Shown here: positions 54,904 through 64,000 of the stretch, piece after piece
Layout: the number at the start of each line of letters is the position of its first letter
Position numbering within the stretch: the stretch's first letter is position 1
Program-made: the position numbers and the translations under genes
Assembly: GCF_013364215.1 (NCBI RefSeq)
Contig: NZ_CP054923.1
Location: forward strand, 4,588,001-4,652,000
Source: Verrucosispora sp. NA02020
Lineage (GTDB): Bacteria > Actinomycetota > Actinomycetes > Mycobacteriales > Micromonosporaceae
Direction: 5' to 3'
DNA: 64,000 nt
Notes under the pieces: model-generated
The model's database searches: none
Told to the model about the DNA's origin: nothing
What the model saw: the letters and a program-made list of their open reading frames with translations, nothing else

Positions 54904-56076
54904 ATGGCGGTGACCGCAGAGCAGGCGGCCGGCCCGCTGGCCGGAGTACGCGTGGTCGAGCTGGCCGGGATCGGCCCCGGCCCCTTCGCCGCGATGATGC
55001 TGGCCGATCTCGGAGCGGACGTGATCCGGGTGGACCGGCTCACCGACGTGGACCCCTCGGCCTTCGGCACCGCCCACCCGGACCTGCTCAACCGAGGTCG
55101 ACGCTCGGTCGGCGTGGACCTCAAGTCCGCCGGCGGACGTGAGACGGTGCTCGCCCTGGCGCAGAGCGCGGACGCGCTGGTCGAGGGGTTCCGACCCGGG
55201 GTGACCGAGCGCCTCGGTCTCGGGCCGGCCGACTGCCACGCGCTCAACCCGAAGCTGGTGTACGGCCGGATGACCGGCTGGGGGCAGGACGGCCCGAGCG
55301 CCCCGTACGCCGGACACGACATCGACTACCTCGCGTTGACCGGCGCGCTGCACGGCATCGGGCGGGCGGACGAGCGGCCGGTGCCCCCACTCAACCTGCT
55401 GGGCGACTTCGGCGGCGGCGGGATGATGCTGGCCCTGGGCGTGGTCTCCGCCCTCTACGCGGTACGCGGCGGCGCCACCGGCCAGGTGATCGACGCGGCC
55501 ATCGTGGACGGCGTGGCGGTGCTCGGCACGCAGATCCACGCGTTGCGGAGGCTCGGCCGCTGGCAGGACCCGCGCGGCGTCAACCTGCTCGACGGCGGCG
55601 CGCCGTTCTACGACACCTACGAGTGCGCCGACGGGCGCCACGTGGCGGTCGGCGCCCTGGAGCCGCGCTTCTACGAGGAACTGGTCCGCCGCACCGGGTT
55701 CCCACTGCCGGGCGACGAGGCACCGGACCGGACCGACCCGGCGCACTGGCCGGCGTTGCGCGCCGCCTGGGCGCGGCTGTTCCGGACCCGTACCAGGGAC
55801 GAGTGGGCGGCCCTGCTCACCGCCTCCGACGCCTGCGTCGCGCCGGTGCTGGACTGGGCCGAGGCGCCGGAGCACCCGCACCTGGTGGCGCGGGACACGT
55901 TCGTGGTGCGGGACGGCGTGGTGCAACCGGCACCGGCCCCCCGTTTCTCCGGCACCCCCACCTCGGTACGCCGACCGCCGCCCTGGCCGGGCGAGCACAC
56001 CGACGAGGTCCTCGCCGAGATCGGCTACGGACCGGAACGGGTGGCCGCCCTGCGGGCCGACGGGGCGGTGGGCTGA
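54904..56076 (+). CDS. CaiB/BaiF-family protein (alpha-methylacyl-CoA-racemase-like)
   Basis: A 390-residue CoA-transferase family III protein. The N-terminal Rossmann block is PLAGVRVVELAGIGPGPFAA with MMLADLGADVIRVDR. The GHDIDYLALTGALHGIG motif is characteristic of the racemase branch (GHDINY). The remainder includes AIVDGVAVLGTQIHALR and the C-terminal GEHTDEVLAEIGY. Likely interconverts 2-methylacyl-CoA epimers in branched lipid breakdown. ATG 54904; TATCGT immediately upstream may be a -10 giving a leaderless transcript from this or a GTG two codons later. Confidence 0.9.
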   Translation: MAVTAEQAAGPLAGVRVVELAGIGPGPFAAMMLADLGADVIRVDRLTDVDPSAFGTAHPDLLNRGRRSVGVDLKSAGGRETVLALAQSADALVEGFRPGVTERLGLGPADCHALNPKLVYGRMTGWGQDGPSAPYAGHDIDYLALTGALHGIGRADERPVPPLNLLGDFGGGGMMLALGVVSALYAVRGGATGQVIDAAIVDGVAVLGTQIHALRRLGRWQDPRGVNLLDGGAPFYDTYECADGRHVAVGALEPRFYEELVRRTGFPLPGDEAPDRTDPAHWPALRAAWARLFRTRTRDEWAALLTASDACVAPVLDWAEAPEHPHLVARDTFVVRDGVVQPAPAPRFSGTPTSVRRPPPWPGEHTDEVLAEIGYGPERVAALRADGAVG

Positions 56077-56077
56077 G

Positions 56078-56485
56078 TCAGCGGCGTCGCAGGGTCGCGC
56101 CGGGTGCCAGCGCGGGCTCGACCATGTCGCGATAGTCGCGGGGAAGCTGGACCATCAGCGTCTCGAACTCACCGGCCAGCGCCTCGCGCAGTGCGGTGAA
56201 GACCGCGCGGACCCCGCCTCGGGCCGCCGACGTCTGCACCCCGAGGCGGAACGCCACCCGGGCGGCGAACTCGTCGGCGTCGAAACGCTGGGCCGCCTCA
56301 CCGTCGGGGGTCGTCCGCATCGACTGGCGCAGCGGCACCGGCAGTTGCAGAGACAGGTCCAGGGCCTCCCCGCCGGTCAGCCGCTCGGCCAGCGTGGCCA
56401 GCGTCGCCCGGGTCAGGTCCACCGCCCGCTCCGGCGTCGTACCGGCCCGCCGGGCGACCTGGTCGACGAACGTGTCGTAGTCCAT
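56078..56485 (-). CDS. DUF2267 domain protein
   Basis: A 135-residue helical protein with the DUF2267 pattern: MDYDTFVDQVARRAGTTPER, TRATLATLAERLTGGEALDL, then DADEFAARVAFRLGVQ and AVFTALREALAGEFETLMVQLP. Function unknown; a second DUF2267 protein is encoded at 45900. ATG 56485 follows GAGGGGG at 6 bases; upstream in-frame codons overlap the divergent DUF2795 gene leader and are excluded. Its stop lies 2 bases from the convergent CoA-transferase gene. Confidence 0.85.
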   Translation of the reverse strand: MDYDTFVDQVARRAGTTPERAVDLTRATLATLAERLTGGEALDLSLQLPVPLRQSMRTTPDGEAAQRFDADEFAARVAFRLGVQTSAARGGVRAVFTALREALAGEFETLMVQLPRDYRDMVEPALAPGATLRRR

Positions 56486-56618
56486 CGCGTACCCCCTCGG
56501 GCGGCGGTTACCCGGCGGAGCGGGTCGGAAACGGCGGCCCGTGGCGGGGCGTGACGGCAGCCGGGGTGGGTAACCGCGGCCGGTCGTGGCCGGATCGAAG
56601 CCGGGAGGAGCCGAATCC

Positions 56619-56891
56619 ATGGCGAGTTACGCCGACGTCCTGCAGTACCTGTCCCGCCTGGACTACCCCGCCGACAAGGACGAGGTGGTACGCGAGGCCG
56701 AACGCGAGGGGGCACCGCCGGACGTGGTGCAGGCCCTGCGCGCGCTGCCGCCGGTGGACTACGCGAACAGCACCGAGGTGGCGCGTTCCGCCCACATCGA
56801 CGCGAGCGAGGAGGCCGACGACGCCCAGCGCGGCGCGGCCGGACGGGACAAGCGTCACCAGCGGGTGTCGCAGCACCTGCGCAGCATCTGA
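56619..56891 (+). CDS. DUF2795 family protein (90 aa)
   Basis: Reads MASYADVLQYLSRLDYPADK then EGAPPDVVQALRALP, the standard DUF2795 helical domain found in small actinobacterial proteins, followed by a polar tail. ATG 56619 follows GGGAGGAGCCG. Divergent from the DUF2267 gene across 133 bases; the pair may share regulation. Function unknown. Confidence 0.88.
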   Translation: MASYADVLQYLSRLDYPADKDEVVREAEREGAPPDVVQALRALPPVDYANSTEVARSAHIDASEEADDAQRGAAGRDKRHQRVSQHLRSI

Positions 56892-56920
56892 TCGGTCGGT
56901 CGACGGGCGATCGCCCGGAC

Positions 56921-56970
56921 CGCCTGTCGGCGGGTCGGGGTCACGGCACCCGACAGGACTCCGACAGGCG
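56921..56970 (+). terminator. Hairpin terminator after the DUF2795 gene
   Basis: CGCCTGTCGG (56921-56930) pairs perfectly with CCGACAGGCG (56961-56970); the loop itself contains CACCCGACAGG. It starts 30 bases after the stop codon. Confidence 0.6.
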
Positions 56971-57183
56971 GGCGCCCCGGCCGCGAACCGCGACCGGGGG
57001 CGCCGCTACGTAATCGCCTGCCCTGTTAGCACGGCGAACCCGAACCGGGTCGCCATGACCAGACGGCGACAACCACCCGAACCGGGCGGCTGTTACTGCG
57101 ACTACCTTACCGCACGCCATCAGCCGAACGGACAGGGGGTGCCGGACGAAGGTATTTCATCCGGTTTGTTCGGGAGCCGCCGG

Positions 57184-61028
<3,845 letters not shown>

Positions 61029-61111
61029 CCCACCCCACCCCACCCCGGCCCCACCCCGCCACCCCGCCCGGCCCCACCCCACCACCCCACCCGGCCCCGC
61101 CCGGCCCCACC

Positions 61112-61186
61112 CCGCCCGGTTGATCAAGAGGTTTTGGTGCTCGACGCGCGCCCGAGAGCACCAAAACCTCTTGATCAACCGGGCGG
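61112..61186. terminator. 31-bp perfect palindrome, bidirectional terminator
   Basis: Left arm 61112-61142 (contains GTTGATCAAGAGGTTTTGG) and right arm 61156-61186 are exact reverse complements with a 13-base loop. It lies between convergent gdhA and the esterase-like gene; the GGTTTTGG/CCAAAACC part gives T-runs on both strands. A C-rich tract (CCCCACCCC units, 61030-61110) precedes it. Confidence 0.85.
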
Positions 61187-61220
61187 TGGGTACCCGCAGC
61201 CGCTCCGGTGCGGCTGTCGG

Positions 61221-62336
61221 CTATCTCGGGTGGATCGGCGTGATCGTGGGGAGGACCGCGACGACGTCGAAACTGTGCCGGGGCGAGGGCAGCTCGTGGT
61301 AGTGCTCCTCGTCGCGCTCGGGGTCGTACATCCCGGAGATCACCCGGGTCCGCGCGGGCCGATCGAGAATCGGGGTGATCTCGGTCGGGTGCGGCGCGCG
61401 CAGGTCCACCACCCGTACGTCGTCGTCGGCGCCGGTCAGCAGCACCGCCTCCAGCGAGTCCGGGCTCGGCCGGGGAAGGTCCCGCTCGGGAATCCGGCCG
61501 TGGCCGAAGGCGAGATGGACGGCGGCGTACCGGTCGCCGAGAGCCGCCCGGAGATGGCCGCCGGTCATGACCTCGTGTGTGGCGACGCGCGCGCTGCCCT
61601 CCCAGAGGACGATGCGGTCACCGGTGCGCCGCTGGTGTGCGAGGAGGCGGTCGGCGGCGGCCCGTTCCTCCCGCGCCAGGTCGTGTCCCACGCCGATGGC
61701 GTTGGCGTGATGCGCCACGATCGCGTCGAGCAGCGGCAGCGCTTCGTCACGCTCCGGGCCCGGGTCGAGCCCGGCGACCAGGTCGTGGGCGGTGCGGGCG
61801 AGGTCGACGAAGGGCGTGCCGGGGTGGGTGCCGCGCGCACGTCGGACGTGCTCGCCGTCGTCGTGGGCGGTGCGGATGACGTCGAAGAGCTGCGTGACGC
61901 GTGTCGCCGTCGTCGCGTCGCGCCGCGCGATCAGCCCCACGGCCCGGTCGTAGTCGGCGGGCAGCACGCGCGAACCGCCGATCGCGACGATCCGCACCGG
62001 ATCGGCCGGGTGCCGCTCGTTGTGCCGGCGCAGCCGGCCGAGCGCCTCGCGCATCTCGGTCGTTCGCCACGGCCCCCACGCCTGACCGAGCGCCGCGTCG
62101 AGATCGATCTGCTGCCCCTGGACGAACTGGTCGTACCGCTCACCGATGCGCGGGTTGTCCAGCACCGCGACGACGCGGAATCCGGATTCGACCAACGCGT
62201 GGGTGGTCTGCTCGACGAGGCCGAAGAGTTCGTGCGCCTCACGGGTGGAGGTGCCCAGACCGACGATCGTGGCGTGGTCGACGAGGGATGAGATGCGGTG
62301 CCCAGCCCGCTGAAGGTCGTACGTGCGTCCGCTCAT
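61221..62336 (-). CDS. Erythromycin-esterase-like protein
   Basis: A 371-residue protein with the layout of the erythromycin esterase superfamily: VDHATIVGLGTSTREAHELF near residue 20 (the VGLGExTHG block), GFRVVAVLDNPRIGERYDQF, and a C-terminal VLWEGSARVATHEVMTGGHL block with its conserved His. The family includes macrolide-inactivating Ere enzymes and many members of unknown substrate; the Glu of GExTHG is Thr here, so activity on macrolides should not be assumed. ATG 62336; no Shine-Dalgarno visible. Just downstream of a MerR gene, with a similar operator-like site before it. Confidence 0.75.
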   Translation of the reverse strand: MSGRTYDLQRAGHRISSLVDHATIVGLGTSTREAHELFGLVEQTTHALVESGFRVVAVLDNPRIGERYDQFVQGQQIDLDAALGQAWGPWRTTEMREALGRLRRHNERHPADPVRIVAIGGSRVLPADYDRAVGLIARRDATTATRVTQLFDVIRTAHDDGEHVRRARGTHPGTPFVDLARTAHDLVAGLDPGPERDEALPLLDAIVAHHANAIGVGHDLAREERAAADRLLAHQRRTGDRIVLWEGSARVATHEVMTGGHLRAALGDRYAAVHLAFGHGRIPERDLPRPSPDSLEAVLLTGADDDVRVVDLRAPHPTEITPILDRPARTRVISGMYDPERDEEHYHELPSPRHSFDVVAVLPTITPIHPR

Positions 62337-62350
62337 ACGACGCACGATCA

Positions 62351-62374
62351 CGGTTCAACATATGGTGAAGTCAA
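62351..62374 (-). promoter_or_regulatory. Candidate MerR operator/promoter of the esterase-like gene
   Basis: Minus strand: TTGACTTCACCATATGTTGA then ACCG. A -35 TTGACT overlaps the MerR stop codon, and TTCACCATATGTTGAA is a dyad centred on CATATG with one mismatched pair. A similar motif occurs at 62804-62829. Confidence 0.55.
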
Positions 62375-62778
62375 GGCCGTGCGGGTGCTGACCGGACCGG
62401 TTCGGCACGCCCGATGTCGCAGAGCCGGGTGCCGGATTCCAGGGCAGCGAGGTGCGTCCTGAGGTCGGCCAGTCGTTCCTCGGCCTCGCTGACCAGCCGG
62501 TGCGCGACCTGACCCCACTCCTCGGGCGTCGGGTTCGCCGACAGGCCGCCGAAGAGGACGGCGATCTCGCGCACGGTCATGCCGACCCGCTGGGCGACCC
62601 GGGCGATCTCGATGCGGCACACGGCCGACTCCTCGAAACGGCGCTGGTTGCCCGTGGTGCGGACCGCGGTGATCACGCCATGGCTCTCGTAGAACCGCAC
62701 GGCGGACGGCGCGACGCGACTGCGCACGGCGACGTCGCCGACGGTGAGCGTCATCAGGGAGGCCGGCTTCACACTCAT
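62371..62778 (-). CDS. MerR-family regulator related to SoxR but lacking its iron-sulfur cysteines
   Basis: A 135-residue regulator with the MerR helix-turn-helix (TVGDVAVRSRVAPSAVRFYE then SHGVITAVRTTGNQRRFEES) and a dimerisation helix (RLVSEAEERLADLRTHLAAL). The sequence follows SoxR closely (GNQRR, VAQRVGM, TPxxW), yet the Cys-rich 2Fe-2S loop is absent: only one Cys remains near RLCDIGRAEP. Signal sensing must differ from SoxR. ATG 62778 is used. It lies between the esterase-like gene and a divergent FMN reductase. Confidence 0.88.
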   Translation of the reverse strand: MSVKPASLMTLTVGDVAVRSRVAPSAVRFYESHGVITAVRTTGNQRRFEESAVCRIEIARVAQRVGMTVREIAVLFGGLSANPTPEEWGQVAHRLVSEAEERLADLRTHLAALESGTRLCDIGRAEPVRSAPARP

Positions 62779-62803
62779 ATCCGCACCGTAGTCACGCCCC
62801 GAC

Positions 62804-62829
62804 TTGACTTCAACCAATGTTCAACATGG
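62804..62829 (+). promoter_or_regulatory. Candidate MerR operator/promoter of the FMN reductase gene
   Basis: Plus strand: TTGACTTCAACCAATGTTCA then ACATGG, sharing TTGACTTCA, TGTT and AAC with the site upstream of the esterase-like gene. It lies 13 bases before the reductase start and 26 bases from the divergent merR start. Confidence 0.55.
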
Positions 62830-62841
62830 AACCTCGCTGCC

Positions 62842-63438
62842 ATGACCGCTTCGCACGAACAGCACGACGGCACCCCACCCGCAGGCGTACGCGTGGCCGT
62901 GATCTCGGCGAGCGTCCGCAAGGACCGGATGGGGCCGACGATCGCCGACTGGGTCGTCGCCGCGCTGGGGGGTTCCGCCGACGTCGATCTGATCGACCTG
63001 GCCGACACGCCCCTGCCCGACGACAGTCTCCTCTATCCGGGCGGTGGTCCGAAGAGCGCCGTGGCCGACCGGATCGACGCGGCCGACGCCTTCGTCTTCG
63101 TGATGCCGGAGTACAACCACAGCTACCCGGCCTCACTCAAGCGCCTGATCGACTGGCACTACCGGGAGTGGCGCCTGAAACCCGCGACGATCGTGGCGTA
63201 CGGCGTCCACGGCGGATACGCCGCGATCGAGCAGCTCCGCGGTGTGCTGGCCGAACTCGGCATGGTGACCACCCGGCGGGTCGTCGGCCTCCCCGCGCCG
63301 TGGGACTGCCTGAACGACCAGCAGCGGTACGCGCCGGACGACGGCCTCTGCCGTGGCCTGGCCGGTTGTCTCGACGAGCTGCGGTGGTGGGCCGACGTGC
63401 TGGCCGACGCCCGCCGCACCCGCCCTTTCCCGGCGTAG
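62842..63438 (+). CDS. NAD(P)H-dependent FMN reductase
   Basis: A 198-residue flavodoxin-fold protein: the N-terminal phosphate loop VRVAVISASVRKDRMGPTIA binds FMN, and the FVFVMPEYNHSYPASLKRLI block with PEYN is the family's signature. It should reduce FMN, azo or quinone substrates with NAD(P)H. ATG 62842 has GGAACC upstream. Divergent from merR with a putative operator between, so likely induced by the MerR protein under thiol, redox or drug stress (inference). Confidence 0.92.
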   Translation: MTASHEQHDGTPPAGVRVAVISASVRKDRMGPTIADWVVAALGGSADVDLIDLADTPLPDDSLLYPGGGPKSAVADRIDAADAFVFVMPEYNHSYPASLKRLIDWHYREWRLKPATIVAYGVHGGYAAIEQLRGVLAELGMVTTRRVVGLPAPWDCLNDQQRYAPDDGLCRGLAGCLDELRWWADVLADARRTRPFPA

Positions 63439-63548
63439 CACCGGCGGCGGCGAGGCACGGGGTGGTGCGAAACGGTGCCGGTGCCCGCCGGAGGGATCGG
63501 CGGGCACCGGCACCGGTGCTCACTGCGGGACGGACCCGCGGTGTCGGA

Positions 63549-64000
63549 TCAGTTCACGCTGCCGAAGCGGCGGCGGCGCCAGAGCACCGTGCCGAGCAGC
63601 ATGACCGCGCCCGCGGCGACGAGACCGCCACCGACCTTCATCGGCGTGCTCGTGCTGCTGCCGGTGACCGGCAGGTGCGGCTTCTTCTTGTGCAGCACCC
63701 GGAGTTCGGTCGACGCGGTCCGGCCGGACTCCCGGCCGACGGCGGTGAAGGTGAGCAGACCGGTCACCGACGGGGTGTACCGGCGGCTGAACTCGCCCCG
63801 CCCGTTGGTCCGGGCCGTGAAGGTCAGCGGCGCGCTGGCCTGGAAGGCGACCGGGGCCATCGCGACGGTGCTGCCGTCGCTGCGGCGGGCGGTGCCGGCG
63901 GCGGGTGCCGCCAGCGGCCGGGTGGTGACGGTGATGTCGACCGTCTCGTTCGGCCCGAAGTTGCGGCCGGTCAGGATGACCGTCTCACCGAGGAAGATGG
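63549..64000 (-). CDS. LPVTG-anchored surface protein, C-terminal part (runs off the right edge)
   Basis: The minus-strand frame is open to the window end: FLGETVILTGRNFGPNETVD, then beta-rich LTFTARTNGRGEFSRRYTPS and FTAVGRESGRTASTELRV, then the sortase signal LPVTG, a hydrophobic helix (GGGLVAAGAVMLLGTVLW) and RRRRF. It is thus the end of a sortase-attached cell-wall protein with immunoglobulin-like or IPT-type repeats. The N-terminus is outside the window. No sortase gene is seen here. Confidence 0.85.
   Translation of the reverse strand, partial: IFLGETVILTGRNFGPNETVDITVTTRPLAAPAAGTARRSDGSTVAMAPVAFQASAPLTFTARTNGRGEFSRRYTPSVTGLLTFTAVGRESGRTASTELRVLHKKKPHLPVTGSSTSTPMKVGGGLVAAGAVMLLGTVLWRRRRFGSVN

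Noticed and set aside
57000..57120. tRNA-like or small RNA sequence near GCACGGCGAACCCGAACCG
   Set aside because: No cloverleaf with a matching acceptor stem or TTCGA loop could be drawn. The paired GAACCCG/CGGGTTC bits are isolated.

Overview
The DNA is very GC-rich, with GTG and occasional TTG starts and strong G/C bias at third codon positions. The gene content (treX-treY-treZ, several SpoIIE/STAS signalling proteins, actinobacterial DUF families, a type of citrate synthase and glutamate dehydrogenase usual in actinomycetes) points to an actinomycete chromosome, most likely Micromonosporaceae (Micromonospora-like). That assignment is inference from style and content; no rRNA or other taxonomic marker is present.

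Layout. 1-11 kb: a minus-strand operon (baeRF2-type protein, an odd thiamine-diphosphate-enzyme homologue, an unknown protein cut by the window edge), small membrane proteins, a GCS2-type ligase, a secreted protein, a beta-lactamase tail left as a pseudogene, argG with a visible ARG-box-like promoter, and a divergent LysR/EamA exporter pair. 11.5-17 kb: a Nudix gene, two identical tandem IS5-type elements interrupting a DUF6082-like remnant, and two tandem membrane-anchored CxxC proteins. 17-25 kb: the treX-treY-treZ operon (trehalose from glycogen) divergent from a GT4 glycosyltransferase. 25.5-30.6 kb: an OmpR-type regulator without a kinase, a secreted M14 carboxypeptidase, a fasciclin lipoprotein and citrate synthase. 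30.9-37.4 kb: a three-gene envelope-modification operon (small membrane protein, methyltransferase, membrane sulfatase/phosphotransferase-like protein) and a two-component system. 37.5-40.4 kb: a Ser/Thr kinase, an OsmC-like protein and a lysozyme-like exported protein.

40.5-45.3 kb is a signalling island: an Rcp1-like receiver, three STAS proteins, a PAS-GAF-SpoIIE phosphatase, and, coupled to the phosphatase by a 4-base overlap, a cobalamin-binding protein carrying the Wx9EH motif of CarH-type light sensors but no DNA-binding domain. 45.4-49.9 kb: DUF2267 fused to a degenerate pterin-dehydratase-like domain, then an operon of molybdopterin oxidoreductase, ferredoxin-reductase-like protein, zinc-ribbon protein and NDH-2-like flavoprotein. 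49.9-54.8 kb: two TerC-family genes flanking mgtE, both TerC genes preceded by yybP-ykoY (manganese) riboswitch-like leaders; one TerC gene contains an exact 720-bp in-frame internal duplication whose sequence recurs almost unchanged in the other. 54.9-64 kb: a CaiB/BaiF CoA-transferase family gene, DUF2267 and DUF2795 genes, pirin, MazG-like protein, glutamate dehydrogenase, a MerR-centred group (erythromycin-esterase-like protein, MerR regulator, FMN reductase) with similar operator-like sites at two promoters, and the 3' end of an LPVTG-anchored surface protein.

Several long perfect palindromes sit at gene ends. One repeat family (three copies) supplies the stop codon of two unrelated genes. 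No tRNA, rRNA, CRISPR array or prophage was seen. All functional names come from reading motifs by eye; no database search was run.
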